A stretch of 64,000 bases of DNA from Paractinoplanes bogorensis (GTDB taxonomy: Bacteria; Actinomycetota; Actinomycetes; Mycobacteriales; Micromonosporaceae): contig NZ_JAHKKG010000012.1 in assembly GCF_018829635.1 (NCBI RefSeq), positions 186,001-250,000 on the forward strand, read 5' to 3'. The position numbers and the translations under genes were made by a program. The notes beneath the pieces are model-generated. The model was not told the DNA's origin and ran no database searches. It saw nothing but the letters and a program-made list of their open reading frames with translations. Below, one piece after another: positions 17,555-29,034 of this stretch. Within the stretch, counting starts at the first letter, position 1, and the number at the start of each line of letters is the position of its first letter.

Positions 17555-18844
17555 GTGAACCCGCCCCCGCGCCGCCTGTACCGGCCGCGCGACCACCGCG
17601 TCATCGCGGGTGTCGCGTCCGGGCTGGCGCAGCACCTGGGCGTCCCCGTGCTGATCGTGCGTGTCGCGCTGGTCGTGCTCCTCGGCTTCAACGGGCTCGG
17701 CCTCCTGCTCTATGCGGCCTTCTGGGCGGTGCTCCCGCAGCAGGTCGTCACCGCCGACCCGCCGCAGCGCCGTGACCTGGCCATGCTGCTGCCGTTCGGG
17801 GCCATCGGCCTGGGCGTGGTGCTGTTGCAGGCCTTGGTCTTCGACGACAGTGTGGCCGGGACGGTGGGCTGGCTGGTCGCGGTCGTCGCGGTCGGCGCCG
17901 GCATCATCTGGCACCAGTCCGACCCGAGCCGCCGGCACCTGAGCGGCTCGATGCCGCAGCAACCCTGGCTGGCCGCCGTGGTGGCCGAGAGCGACCGCCG
18001 CTTCTTCCTGTTCCGCTTCATCGGCGGCGGGGTGCTGGTCGCCACCGGCATCATCGGGGTCGTCGCCGTCTACGTCCCGCGCGGCAGCCTGACCGCGGTC
18101 GTCAACGGCGTGATCTTCGCGCTGGTCGGCCTGCTCGGCGTCGGCGTGGTGGCCGCCCCGCTGCTCTGGCGCATGTTCAACCAGCTGCGCGCCGAGCGCG
18201 AGGGCCGCATCCGCGAGCAGGAGCGGGCCGAACTGGCCGCGATGATCCACGACCAGGTGCTGCACACGCTGGCCCTGATCCAGCGCAACTCGGCCGACAT
18301 CAAAGAGGTGCAGCGGCTCGCCCGGGGGCAGGAGCGCAGCCTGCGCAACTGGCTCTACAAGCCGTCGGCGTCGCCGACCGAGCGCTTCGCGGCCGCCCTC
18401 GAGCAGGCCGCGGCCGAGGTCGAGGACACATACGCGATCAGTGTCGAGACGGTCGTCGTGGGTGACACCGAGTGCGACGAGCGGGTCGCCGCCCTGGTCG
18501 CGGCCGCCCGGGAGGCGCTGGTCAACGCGGCCCGCCACTCCGGGGTAGACACCGTGTCGCTCTACGCCGAGGTCGAGCAAGGAGAGCCTTCAGTCGGGTC
18601 AGGGGCGGCGGCGGGGTGGTCGGACGGGGGACTCAGCGTCTTTGTCCGCGACCGGGGGGCCGGTTTCGACCTGGCCGGGGTTCAGGAGTCGCGGCACGGC
18701 GTGCGAGGCTCGATCATCGGGCGCATGCAGCGCCACGGCGGCAAGGCGGAGATCCGCAGCGCCCCCGGCGACGGGACCGAGGTCCGGCTGACCATGTCAC
18801 CGTCGCGGGAGAGCGTGGCGGCCGGGAAGGAGACGGCACGATGA
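17555..18844 (+). CDS. PspC-domain sensor histidine kinase
   Basis: A 429-residue membrane kinase. A PspC domain comes first (RRLYRPRDHRVIAGVASGLAQHLGVP), followed by about five membrane segments in residues 35-205, a dimerisation/phosphoacceptor helix with the likely phosphorylated His232 (MIHDQVLHTL), and a HATPase_c domain (AREALVNAARHSG, RDRGAGFDLAG, GTEVRLTM). It will phosphorylate the regulator whose ATG overlaps its stop (ATGA). Start is uncertain: GTG at 17555 lies 14 nt after a GAGGAGGA run; an in-frame GTG at 17510 would add 15 residues. The ligand or stress sensed is unknown; the PspC domain points to membrane state. Confidence 0.92.
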   Translation: MNPPPRRLYRPRDHRVIAGVASGLAQHLGVPVLIVRVALVVLLGFNGLGLLLYAAFWAVLPQQVVTADPPQRRDLAMLLPFGAIGLGVVLLQALVFDDSVAGTVGWLVAVVAVGAGIIWHQSDPSRRHLSGSMPQQPWLAAVVAESDRRFFLFRFIGGGVLVATGIIGVVAVYVPRGSLTAVVNGVIFALVGLLGVGVVAAPLLWRMFNQLRAEREGRIREQERAELAAMIHDQVLHTLALIQRNSADIKEVQRLARGQERSLRNWLYKPSASPTERFAAALEQAAAEVEDTYAISVETVVVGDTECDERVAALVAAAREALVNAARHSGVDTVSLYAEVEQGEPSVGSGAAAGWSDGGLSVFVRDRGAGFDLAGVQESRHGVRGSIIGRMQRHGGKAEIRSAPGDGTEVRLTMSPSRESVAAGKETAR

Positions 18845-19509
18845 CCGACACCGAGGACACCGGGACCGAGCGGCAGCTCACGGTCTTCCTGGTCGACGAT
18901 CACGCGATGTTCCGGGCCGGCGTCCGGGCCGAGCTGGGTGCGCACGTCGAGGTGGTGGGCGAGGCGAGCTCGGTGGCCGAGGCGGTCAGCCGGATCGCCG
19001 CCATCGAACCCGATGTGGTGCTGCTCGACGTGCACATGCCCGACGGCGGGGGCCGGGCCGTGCTCGACGCGATGCGGCGGACCCATCCGCACGTACGCTT
19101 CCTGGCCCTCTCGGTCTCCGACGCCGCCGAGGACGTCATCGGGCTGATCCGGGCCGGCGCCCGAGGCTACGTCACCAAGACCATCTCGCCCGACGAGCTC
19201 GCGGCCGCGATCCGCCGGGTGGCCGACGGCGACGCGGTGTTCAGCCCGCGGCTGGCCGGGTTCGTGCTCGACGCCTTCGCCTCCCGGCCCGACGTGCCGG
19301 TGGCCGATCCCGAGCTCGACCAGCTCACCAACCGCGAGCGCGAGGTGTTGCGACTGCTCGCGCGGGGTTATGCGTACAAGGAGATCGCGAAGGAACTGTT
19401 CATCTCGATCAAGACAGTCGAGACACATGTCTCGAACGTCCTGCGCAAGCTCCAAATGAGCAACCGTTACGAATTGTCACGATGGGCGGCGGATAGACGC
19501 CTCGTCTGA
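18841..19509 (+). CDS. LuxR/NarL-type response regulator
   Basis: A 222-residue two-domain regulator. The receiver domain has the acidic pair in FLVDDH, the phosphoacceptor Asp63 (VVLLDVHMPD), the switch Ser (LALSVSD) and Lys (YVTKTIS). The C-terminal LuxR helix-turn-helix reads LTNREREVLRLLARGYAYKEIAKELFISIKT in overlapping parts and ends near the stop. Its ATG lies within the kinase stop. Likely targets include the divergent promoter at 17390-17554 with its paired repeats, which is inference. Confidence 0.95.
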   Translation: MTDTEDTGTERQLTVFLVDDHAMFRAGVRAELGAHVEVVGEASSVAEAVSRIAAIEPDVVLLDVHMPDGGGRAVLDAMRRTHPHVRFLALSVSDAAEDVIGLIRAGARGYVTKTISPDELAAAIRRVADGDAVFSPRLAGFVLDAFASRPDVPVADPELDQLTNREREVLRLLARGYAYKEIAKELFISIKTVETHVSNVLRKLQMSNRYELSRWAADRRLV

Positions 19510-19620
19510 TCGGCTCGAAACCGGCCGCTGCGGTGGGTCGCGGACCGTGCACCCACCGGCATTTCCGCAGTTCAGGGGCATGTAATAAGACTGGGAAAAA
19601 GCCTGCCGCCCAGCTGTTAC

Positions 19621-19626
19621 TAGTAT
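19621..19626 (+). promoter_or_regulatory. Possible -10 (TAGTAT) for the peptide transporter operon
   Basis: TAGTAT fits TANNNT and lies about 100 nt upstream of the binding-protein gene. A short palindrome CTGTGTCACAG sits downstream at 19661-19671. Pattern evidence only. Confidence 0.25.
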
Positions 19627-19725
19627 CGGCTTGATAACGGGGCTCTGGCGTTCGTTGGCTCTGTGTCACAGTTGCTGCGGCTCACACGACCCCCGTGAGC
19701 GCTCCTGAAGGAAGGCACCCCCCAC

Positions 19726-21360
19726 ATGCCTGGGAAGAGCCCGTGGAAGGTGGCGGCCACGGCGACCGCCGTCGTCCTGCTGGCGGCCGGCTGTAGCAGT
19801 GGGAGTTCGGACGACACCGAAGTCCTGCCCAACAGCATCAGCATCGGTATCGCCGAGCCCACGAGTCTGGTCCCGTCCAACTCGATCGAGACGAGTGGCT
19901 CGCAGGTGCTCGCGTCGCTGTTCTACCCGCTCGTGCGGTTCGACGCGAAGAGCAACCCGTACCCGGTTGCCGCGCAGTCGATCACCCACGACAAGGCGAA
20001 CCGGGTGTGGACGATCCGGCTCAAGCCGGGCTTCACCTTCAGCAACGGCGAACCGGTCGTGGCCGACAACTACCTCGACGCCTGGAACTACGGTGCCTAC
20101 GGGCCCAACGGCCAGCTCGCGTCGTACTTCTTCCAGCGCATCGACGGCTTCGCCGACCTGCAGGCCAAGGACCCCGACGACGGCGGCCCCGAGAAGGCGC
20201 CCGAGCCCAAGGCCAAGAAGCTGCGCGGGCTCAAGAAGGTCAACAACCTGACCTTCACGGTGACCCTGACCGAGGGCTTCGCCGGCTGGCAGTCGGTGAT
20301 GGGCTACGACGCGTTCTTCCCGCTGCCCAAGGCCGCGTTCTCCGGCGACGGGGTGCTCAACAAGGACTTCGGCGAGGCGCCGATCGGCAACGGCCCGTTC
20401 AAGATGAAGGGCACCTGGCAGCACGACGAAAAGATCGTCGTGGAGAAGGTGGCCGACTTCAAGGGCACGATTCCCAAGGTCAGCGGCATCACCTGGAAGA
20501 TCTATCAGGACCTCGGCGCGCAGTACGCCGACCTGGTCGGCGGCAACCTCGACATCGAGACGAAGATCCCGATCGAAAACCTGGCGTCGGCCTCGAGCGA
20601 CCTCGGTACCCGCCTGGCCCGGACGCCCAGCTCCTCGTTCTCGTTCGTCGGTTTCCCGATGTACGACGACAAGTACAAGAACCCGGACGTCCGCCGCGCC
20701 CTCTCCATGGCGATCAACCGTCAGGAGATGACCGACCAGGTCTTCCTCGGCTCCGAGCAGCCGGCCACGTCGTTCGTCTCGCCCCAGGTCGCGGGCGCCC
20801 GGCCGAACAGCTGCGGTCAGTGGTGCGAGTACAACCCGACCAGAGCCAAGCAGCTCTACACCGCGGCCAACGGTCCGCGCGACATCAAGATCTCGTACAA
20901 CACCGACGGCGGCCACAAGGCGTGGGTCGACGCGATGTGCAACCAGATCAAGGCGTCGCTGGCCGTCAACTGCACCGGGGTGGGCCTGCCCAAGCTCAAG
21001 GACCTGCTGGCCAAGGTGCGGGCCAAGGAGGATGTCGGCCTGATCCGGCTCGGCTGGGCCATGGACTACCCGCTGATGGAGAGCTACCTGGGCCCGCTCT
21101 ACACCAGTGACGGCTCGTCGAACTACTACGGCTACAACAACACGACGTTCGACAGCCTGGTGCGTCAGGGTTCGGCCGCACCGACCGTCGCGCAGTCGCA
21201 GAAGCTGTGGAACGAGGCGGAGGATCAGCTCGTACGGGACATGCCCGTGCTCCCGCTGCGCTTCGGGCAGAACGTGTTCGGCTACTCCGAGAAGGTCACC
21301 GACGTGACGATGGACCTCTTCGGAAAGGTCGACATCTACGCCGTCGACATCGCCGGCTAG
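19726..21360 (+). CDS. Oligopeptide ABC transporter substrate-binding lipoprotein
   Basis: A 544-residue family 5 solute-binding protein that captures peptides outside the membrane for the transporter encoded by the next four genes. Lipoprotein signal with lipobox LLAAGC (Cys about residue 23), then the family start (SISIGIAEPTSLVPSN) and the characteristic stretch IRLKPGFTFSNGEPVVADN. The region WKIYQDLGAQYADLVGGNLD and the C-terminal QSQKLWNEAEDQLV also fit. The ATG follows GAAGGAAGG. Peptide preference cannot be told from sequence. Confidence 0.95.
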   Translation: MPGKSPWKVAATATAVVLLAAGCSSGSSDDTEVLPNSISIGIAEPTSLVPSNSIETSGSQVLASLFYPLVRFDAKSNPYPVAAQSITHDKANRVWTIRLKPGFTFSNGEPVVADNYLDAWNYGAYGPNGQLASYFFQRIDGFADLQAKDPDDGGPEKAPEPKAKKLRGLKKVNNLTFTVTLTEGFAGWQSVMGYDAFFPLPKAAFSGDGVLNKDFGEAPIGNGPFKMKGTWQHDEKIVVEKVADFKGTIPKVSGITWKIYQDLGAQYADLVGGNLDIETKIPIENLASASSDLGTRLARTPSSSFSFVGFPMYDDKYKNPDVRRALSMAINRQEMTDQVFLGSEQPATSFVSPQVAGARPNSCGQWCEYNPTRAKQLYTAANGPRDIKISYNTDGGHKAWVDAMCNQIKASLAVNCTGVGLPKLKDLLAKVRAKEDVGLIRLGWAMDYPLMESYLGPLYTSDGSSNYYGYNNTTFDSLVRQGSAAPTVAQSQKLWNEAEDQLVRDMPVLPLRFGQNVFGYSEKVTDVTMDLFGKVDIYAVDIAG

Positions 21361-21366
21361 CACCCC

Positions 21367-22293
21367 ATGTTCCGCTTCATCGTGCGGCGCCTGCTCCAGA
21401 TGGTCCTCACCTTCTTCGGGGCGACGTTCGTCGTCTACGCGCTGATGTTCGCGTACGTGGACGATCCGTTGCAGGCGCTCGTCGGTGACCGTCCGGTCAC
21501 CGATAGTCAGCGGGCGGCGCTCAACGCCCGTTACCACCTCGACGAGGGCTTTTTCGCCCAGTACTGGCACTACATCAAGGGTCTGCTCACCGGTGACTTC
21601 GGACAGTCGCTGACCGGCCGGTCGATCGGCGACATGCTGTCCCAGGCGTGGCCGGTCACCATCCGGCTGGCGCTGCTGTCGATCGTCATCGCGGCCGTCG
21701 TGGCGATCGGTGCCGGCGTGCTCTCCGGCATCCGGCGCGGCGGGGTGTTCGACACGGTCACCCTGGTGCTGACCCTGATCGTGCTGGCCATGCCGATCGT
21801 GGTGCTGGCGCCGCTGGCCCAGCTCGTCTTCGGCATCCAGCTCGGCTGGTTCCCGCCGACCGCCGGGCGCAACGCCGGCCTGTACGAGCTGCTGCTGCCC
21901 GCCCTCGTGCTGGGCAGCCTGGTCATCGCGACCGAACTGCGTGTCACCCGGACGTCGGTGGCGGAAAATCTGCGAGCCGACTACGTACGTACGGCAAAGG
22001 CCAAAGGTCTCGCCCCCCGCCGGGTGATCGGCGTGCACGTTTTGCGCAACTCGCTGATCCCGGTCATCACCCTGATCGGCGTGGACATCGGCGTGCTCAT
22101 GTCCGGGGCCATCGTGACCGAGGGCGTGTTCAACATCCCGGGCGTCGGCTTCAACCTGTTCCGGGGCATCCGCACCGAGGACGGCCCGCTGGTGGTCGGC
22201 TTCGTGAGCGTCCTGGTGATCGTCTTCCTGGTGATCAACCTGATCGTCGATCTGCTGTACGCCGCGCTGGACCCGAGGATCCGCTATGAGTGA
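21367..22293 (+). CDS. Oligopeptide ABC transporter permease, DppB/OppB type
   Basis: A 308-residue inner-membrane permease: an N-terminal helix (FIVRRLLQMVLTFFGATFVV), a short extracellular loop region with DFGQSLTGRSIGDM, then five more helices. The ATPase-contact EAA loop reads NLRADYVRTAKAKGLAPRRV. It begins 6 bp after the binding-protein stop and overlaps the next gene by 8 bp, so it is in the operon. Confidence 0.95.
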   Translation: MFRFIVRRLLQMVLTFFGATFVVYALMFAYVDDPLQALVGDRPVTDSQRAALNARYHLDEGFFAQYWHYIKGLLTGDFGQSLTGRSIGDMLSQAWPVTIRLALLSIVIAAVVAIGAGVLSGIRRGGVFDTVTLVLTLIVLAMPIVVLAPLAQLVFGIQLGWFPPTAGRNAGLYELLLPALVLGSLVIATELRVTRTSVAENLRADYVRTAKAKGLAPRRVIGVHVLRNSLIPVITLIGVDIGVLMSGAIVTEGVFNIPGVGFNLFRGIRTEDGPLVVGFVSVLVIVFLVINLIVDLLYAALDPRIRYE

Positions 22294-23205
22294 CCTCAAC
22301 GCTGTCACCACGGCCGAGGCGCCCGGACCGGCGCCCGACCGTCCGCGCCGGGCCAACCGGTCGCTGGCCGGGGACGCGTGGGCCGACCTTCGTACGAGCA
22401 AGGTCTTCTGGATCGCCGCCGCGCTGGTCGTGATCGTCGTGCTGATGGCGGCCTGGCCCTCGCTCTTCACCTCGGCCGACCCGCGCGACTGCCTGCTCGG
22501 CCGCAAGGACGCCGGGGCCAGCGGCGGAGCGATCTTCGGCTTCGACTTCCAGGGCTGCGACGTCTATGCCAAGACGGTCTACGGCGCCCGCGACTCGGTG
22601 CTGGTGGCGTTGTGCGCGACCCTGATCGCCGGGGTGATCGGCGTGCTCGTCGGGCTGGCGGCCGGCTACTTCGGCGGCTGGCTGGACGCCGTGCTGTCCC
22701 GGTTCGTCGACATCATGCTCGGCATCCCGTTCCTGCTCGGCGCGATCGTGCTGGCCAAGCGGCTGTCGTCGAACCCGGAGAGCAACGGGGTGCTCGCCGT
22801 CATCGTCACGCTCGGGGTGCTCGGCTGGACGACGGCGGCCCGGGTGATGCGCTCGGCGGTGATCTCGGCCAAGGGGCAGGACTACGTGGCCGCGGCCCGG
22901 ATGCTCGGCGCCGGCCCCGGACGCCTGATGTTCCGGCACGTGCTGCCCAACGCGATCAGCCCGGTCATCGTGGTGCTGACCATCCTGCTCGGCATCAACA
23001 TCGCGGGCGAGGCCACCCTGTCGTATCTGGGGGTGGGGCTCAAGGGCGATGCCGTGAGCTGGGGCATCGCGATTGCGGAGACCGGCCCGTACGCGCGTAC
23101 GGCAGCCGCTCCTCTGGTCTGGCCCTCGGTTTTCCTGGCGGCCACGGTGCTCGCCTTCATCATGCTCGGCGACGCCATCCGCGACGCCTTCGATCCGAGG
23201 CTGCG

Positions 23206-23209
<4 letters not shown>
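22286..23209 (+). CDS. Oligopeptide ABC transporter permease, DppC/OppC type
   Basis: A 307-residue second permease. It has a Pro-rich cytoplasmic start, an N-terminal helix, an extracellular region containing a Cys pair (RDCLLGRKD and FQGCDVYAK), and a five-helix core with the EAA loop QDYVAAARMLGAGPGRLM. The ATG overlaps the upstream gene by 8 bp and the stop overlaps the next ATG (ATGA). Confidence 0.95.
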
Positions 23210-25192
<1,983 letters not shown>

Positions 25193-25222
25193 TCCCTCTG
25201 GTCCAAGTGGGACACTGCGCGC

Positions 25223-28200
25223 ATGCTGCGACCGTCGTCCCGTCGGGGGCTCACGTACGCCGATGCGGTACATCTGCTGGGGGCCGGTGACAGTCCGTAC
25301 ATCACGGCGCTCGGCCGGATCGCCGGACTTCCCACGGCCGCGGTGGCGACGGCCACGCTGAGTTCGGTCGACCTTTTAGCCGTACGCAATGAGATCGTCG
25401 ACTGGGGACAGACGGTCACCCGCGGGCTCCGTGAACGGGTCACCGGACTGAACCGCTTCGATCGCACCGAACGACTCGCCGCCGCCCACGCGGTGCTGGT
25501 GGTCAGCTCGTTCTTCGAGGCCCTGGGCGACGCGGCCGACGAGATCACGCTGGCCGAGCAGGTCGCGATCGCCACCAGCACAGCGGTGGAGAGCGACCGT
25601 CGCGCCGTCGTCCACGTCCTGGTCGAGGCGGATGTCCCGATGCCGTCGGCGACCCAGCCGGTCGAGGCGTTGCGGGTCGAGCTCGAGGCCTATTACGAGA
25701 CCCTCATGATCGGGGCGCTCGACTTCCTGAAGGGCCTCGAACAGGCGGCGCCCGTCTTCCCCGGCAAGAGTTCATTGATGCGCGCGGCCATGCGGCGCTA
25801 CGACATCGGTTACCGAGCGTTGGCGGTCGACGTGCCCGAGTTCGCGATCTGGGCTGCCATGACCGACGCGGCGGCGGGCCGCGCGACCACCGAGCGTGTC
25901 GGCGCCGAACTGGCCGGCCGCGTCGCCGGCGTCGACTCACAACTGGCCGGTATCGAGTCCCAGGTGGCCGGACTGAGCACCGGTCTTGGCGGAATCCGGT
26001 CGCTGCTGGCCGGTTTGACCGGGCGCGCCGACGCCTGCCGCACCGACCTGTCCGATCAATACCGACGCGAGCTGAGTCGTCCGATCGTCGACGCCGGCGA
26101 CCTCCCCGACGGCATCCGGCTGCCCGCGACAGCCGATCTCTACGTCAATCCCCGGGCTCGGGCGCGCCGGGCCGAGACCGGATCGCCTGTCGCCGCCGAG
26201 TCGTGGTGGGAAGACGCCGTCGAGGTGGCCGACGTGCAGCCTTTCCTAGCCGGCTTTCTGACCAGTCCCGACGCCACGGCCGCGCCCCTGGTGGTGCTGG
26301 GCCAGCCCGGCTCGGGCAAGTCGATGCTGACCCGAGTTCTGGCCGCCACACTGCCTCCGGAGGAATTCTTTCCGGTACGGGTGGAACTGCGCTCGGTCTC
26401 CGCCGACGCCCCGATCCAGGACCAGATCGAAGCGGCCGTCCACGCCGCCATCGGCGAGCGGGTGTCGTGGCCGGAGCTGGCGCGTTCGGCCGTCGGTGCG
26501 TTGCCGGTGGTGATGCTCGACGGCTTCGACGAGTTGTTGCAAGCGTCCGGGGCCAACCGTGCCGACTACCTCGAACAGGTACGCGACTTTCAACGCCGCG
26601 AGGCCGATCGTGGCCGTCCGGTGGCCGTGCTGGTCACCTCGCGCATCGTGGTGGCCGACCGCGCCCGCGTCCCGGACGACAGCGTGGTGCTGCGCCTCGA
26701 TCCCTTCGACGACGCGCAGATCGGCACCTGGCTCGACGTGTGGGGCGCGACCAACTCGAGCATCGAACCGCTGACTCTCGACGTGGCCCTCCGCTATCGC
26801 GAGCTGGCCGAGCAGCCGCTGCTGTTGCTGATGCTCGCGATCTACGACGCCTGGGACAACGCCCTGCGCTCGGCCGGGAGTCTGGACCGCGCCGACCTGT
26901 ACGAGCGTTTGTTCGCCGATTTCGCCCGGCGCGAGCTGGCCAAGCGGGAACCCGCCGCCCCGATCGACGCGGCCGCGATCGCCCGGGAGATTCGCCGGCT
27001 GGAGTTCGTGGCGATGGCGCTCTTCGCCCGGGGCGCGCAAGTCGTCACCGAGCGGGAGCTGGATCTTGATCTGCACGAGCTGCTGCGCGACGACCGGGTG
27101 GACAAACCGGACAGTGATCGCCCGCTCAGCGCCGCTCAGCTGCTCGTCGGCCGCTTCTTCTTCCTGCACGAGTCCCGCGCCCGCGAAGGCGTCGACCAGC
27201 CCGAGCGCAGCTTCGAGTTCCTGCACGCCACGTTTGGCGAGTTCCTGGTCGCGCGCCTCGTGGTCAACACCCTGACCGATCTGGCCGAGGAACGCGCACA
27301 CCAGGCGAAACGGCCCTACCCCAGCCCGGTCGACGCGGGACCCTTGGCGGCTTGGTTGTCGTTCGCGGTGCTCTCCGCGCGTGGGCCGATCATCGACTTC
27401 GGCCGGACCATGCTCAGCCGTCTGCCGGCGGAACTGCACGCCGGCTGTGACGCGTTGTTGCGCGAACTGCTGGCTGCCGCGGCCTGCCCGCCGCAGACCT
27501 GGTCGCTGGGCGGCTACCAGCCGATCCGGCGGTCGGCGTCCGAGCGGGAGGCTGCTTTCAGCGCCAACCTGGTCACGCTTCTCGTGCTTCTGGCACCGGA
27601 AGGGGTGGATGTCGGCTCGCTCGGTGTCACTTGGCGGTCACAGGCGCTGCTGTGGGAGAGCCGCTTGCCCGAAGACGCTTGGAAGAGCCTCTGGACCGCG
27701 TTGCGGGTGACGTGGCGTACCGACCGCCGCGACGGGACGATCACCCGCGAGGACATGTCACGCGTCAGCCTGTGGCACTCCATGCCCTGGGCGCCGGTCC
27801 TGGAATCGCCCGACGAGAAGTGGGGATCAACTGAACTCTTCCATGACGTCTCGGTTCCCTTGGCGAGTGTGGCCGGGGGTTGGTTGAAGGAGGCCGCATT
27901 CCGGGAGGACACGAGGATGGCCCTCGTTCTGGCGCACAGCGTGGCCCCCTTCTGGCGGTCGATCGCTACACCGTTCGGGGGGATCCACGACGCTTCGACG
28001 TACGGGTCGAATCTCGAAGTGCTGCTCGAGTTGCTGCTCGCTTCACGCGAGGAGGGCGAGGCTTCCCGGCTGGTCGACCTTTACGTTGCCGCCCTGTATA
28101 CCTTCCGAAACGTTCCGGCAGGCGACGCCGTGGTCATGCGCATGCTGATGGACGATGCGCACCGCGTCGACCCGTCGGTGGTGTTGCAGGTGCTGGAGAA

Positions 28201-28474
28201 CGACGATCGGACGCCTCAGCCGATGACGTCGGCCCAGCCGCCGTACTGGATTCGGCGCGCTAAGGCCAGCGCAGGCATTCTTGCCGTCTGTTACCAGCGT
28301 AAATGTTCCCGTCCGAGGCTCGTCGACATCTTCAGCGTCATCGACTCGGACACGTGGGGCCTTATCGACCGCCCCTTCCGTGAATTGTTGCGAGAGGAGT
28401 TCACGGCGATCGGTGTGCCGTTTCCGGAGTCGCTGTTCCCGGAGGAGCCGTCCCCGGAGCGGGTGTTCCGCTAG
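25223..28474 (+). CDS. NACHT-domain STAND NTPase
   Basis: A 1083-residue signal-transducing NTPase. The N-terminal ~330 residues are a helical module (RGLTYADAVHLLGAGDSPYI, then heptad-like GVDSQLAGIESQVAGLSTGL) of the kind found before NACHT domains in actinobacteria. The NACHT domain has Walker A GQPGSGKSM with Lys366 and Walker B VVMLDGFDEL with Asp433; a winged-helix-like region and FEFLHATFGEFLVARL follow, typical of these proteins. The last ~400 residues are helical with no repeat I can name. No signal peptide. Bacterial relatives include phage-defence proteins, but no effector domain such as a nuclease is visible. Its stop shares CTAG with the convergent gene. Confidence 0.88.
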   Translation: MLRPSSRRGLTYADAVHLLGAGDSPYITALGRIAGLPTAAVATATLSSVDLLAVRNEIVDWGQTVTRGLRERVTGLNRFDRTERLAAAHAVLVVSSFFEALGDAADEITLAEQVAIATSTAVESDRRAVVHVLVEADVPMPSATQPVEALRVELEAYYETLMIGALDFLKGLEQAAPVFPGKSSLMRAAMRRYDIGYRALAVDVPEFAIWAAMTDAAAGRATTERVGAELAGRVAGVDSQLAGIESQVAGLSTGLGGIRSLLAGLTGRADACRTDLSDQYRRELSRPIVDAGDLPDGIRLPATADLYVNPRARARRAETGSPVAAESWWEDAVEVADVQPFLAGFLTSPDATAAPLVVLGQPGSGKSMLTRVLAATLPPEEFFPVRVELRSVSADAPIQDQIEAAVHAAIGERVSWPELARSAVGALPVVMLDGFDELLQASGANRADYLEQVRDFQRREADRGRPVAVLVTSRIVVADRARVPDDSVVLRLDPFDDAQIGTWLDVWGATNSSIEPLTLDVALRYRELAEQPLLLLMLAIYDAWDNALRSAGSLDRADLYERLFADFARRELAKREPAAPIDAAAIAREIRRLEFVAMALFARGAQVVTERELDLDLHELLRDDRVDKPDSDRPLSAAQLLVGRFFFLHESRAREGVDQPERSFEFLHATFGEFLVARLVVNTLTDLAEERAHQAKRPYPSPVDAGPLAAWLSFAVLSARGPIIDFGRTMLSRLPAELHAGCDALLRELLAAAACPPQTWSLGGYQPIRRSASEREAAFSANLVTLLVLLAPEGVDVGSLGVTWRSQALLWESRLPEDAWKSLWTALRVTWRTDRRDGTITREDMSRVSLWHSMPWAPVLESPDEKWGSTELFHDVSVPLASVAGGWLKEAAFREDTRMALVLAHSVAPFWRSIATPFGGIHDASTYGSNLEVLLELLLASREEGEASRLVDLYVAALYTFRNVPAGDAVVMRMLMDDAHRVDPSVVLQVLENDDRTPQPMTSAQPPYWIRRAKASAGILAVCYQRKCSRPRLVDIFSVIDSDTWGLIDRPFRELLREEFTAIGVPFPESLFPEEPSPERVFR

Positions 28475-28761
28475 AGCGGACCCCGGCCGGCGCGGAGGAT
28501 CATCAGGGCTACCTGGGCTCCGTCGGCGCCGAGGGCCTCGCGGAAGCGCTCGACGATCTCGCGCTCGCGGGACAGCACCAGGCGGGTGCCGCCGCTGGCC
28601 ATGCGGGTCTTGCCGACGGTCTGGGACAGGCGCGCCCGCTCCTGCCACAGGTCGATGATCTGCTGGTCGATCTCGTCGATGCGCTCGCGCATCGCGCGGA
28701 TCTCGTCGGCGGCCAGGGGCTGGCCCGCGCCGGTGCTCTGGTCCATCAGATCGGCGGTCAT
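28471..28761 (-). CDS. Chorismate mutase, AroQ delta type
   Basis: Rearranges chorismate to prephenate for Phe/Tyr synthesis. A 96-residue all-helical AroQ domain: ERIDEIDQQIIDLWQERARL, then GKTRMASGGTRLVLSREREI. The short size and the C-terminal LRAGRGPL resemble the M. tuberculosis intracellular enzyme (Rv0948c), which is weakly active alone and is boosted by binding DAHP synthase. That behaviour is inferred, not visible here. In M. tuberculosis, as I recall, it also lies next to the PcrA/UvrD1 gene. ATG at 28761 has GAGGAG about 8 nt upstream. Confidence 0.92.
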   Translation of the reverse strand: MTADLMDQSTGAGQPLAADEIRAMRERIDEIDQQIIDLWQERARLSQTVGKTRMASGGTRLVLSREREIVERFREALGADGAQVALMILRAGRGPL

Positions 28762-28808
28762 GTCGTGCTCCTCGGGTGCTGGCGCCCCGGTCGACCCGGC
28801 CCGGGCAG

Positions 28809-28844
28809 CATCAAGCCCCGGGCTGGAAGGCCCGGGGCTTGATG
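28809..28844. terminator. Strong bidirectional hairpin upstream of chorismate mutase
   Basis: A perfect 15-bp stem (28809-28823 with 28830-28844) and a 6-nt loop. It lies between the 5'-nucleotidase stop and the chorismate mutase start, both on the minus strand, so it would block read-through into the mutase gene unless the mutase promoter lies downstream of it. Confidence 0.75.
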
Positions 28845-28984
28845 GAGGTCTGTTGTTCAGACGCTGACCATGGCAGCCGGCGAGCCGGTGCCATAGAAAA
28901 ATCGCGTCTGCTGGATCACGCCGCCGAGTATGCCCCCGTCACGAGCCGCTCCGCAAGAAAACCGCCCGATCCGTGGGACGTCAC

Positions 28985-29023
28985 GCTCACGGCGTCCGGA
29001 AATCGCGCCCGGACGCCGTGAGA
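28985..29023 (-). terminator. Hairpin just after the 5'-nucleotidase stop
   Basis: A 13-14-bp stem (28986-28999 with 29009-29022) around a short loop, beginning 12 nt after the stop on the minus strand. No T-run follows, as is common for terminators in high-GC actinobacteria. The rest of 28762-29034 shows no gene. Confidence 0.65.
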
Positions 29024-29034
29024 ACCCGGAGAAG

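Noticed and set aside
19661-19671. CTGTGTCACAG palindrome as a CRP site
   Set aside because: The half-sites are too close together for the CRP pattern TGTGA-N6-TCACA.
19666-22506. 946-codon open frame opposite the transporter genes
   Set aside because: Antisense shadow of the binding-protein and permease genes; repetitive Arg/Asp/His/Val composition and no family resemblance.
28762-29034. tRNA or other structured RNA gene in the gap
   Set aside because: The two stems are simple hairpins; no cloverleaf or T-loop GTTCGA sequence is present.
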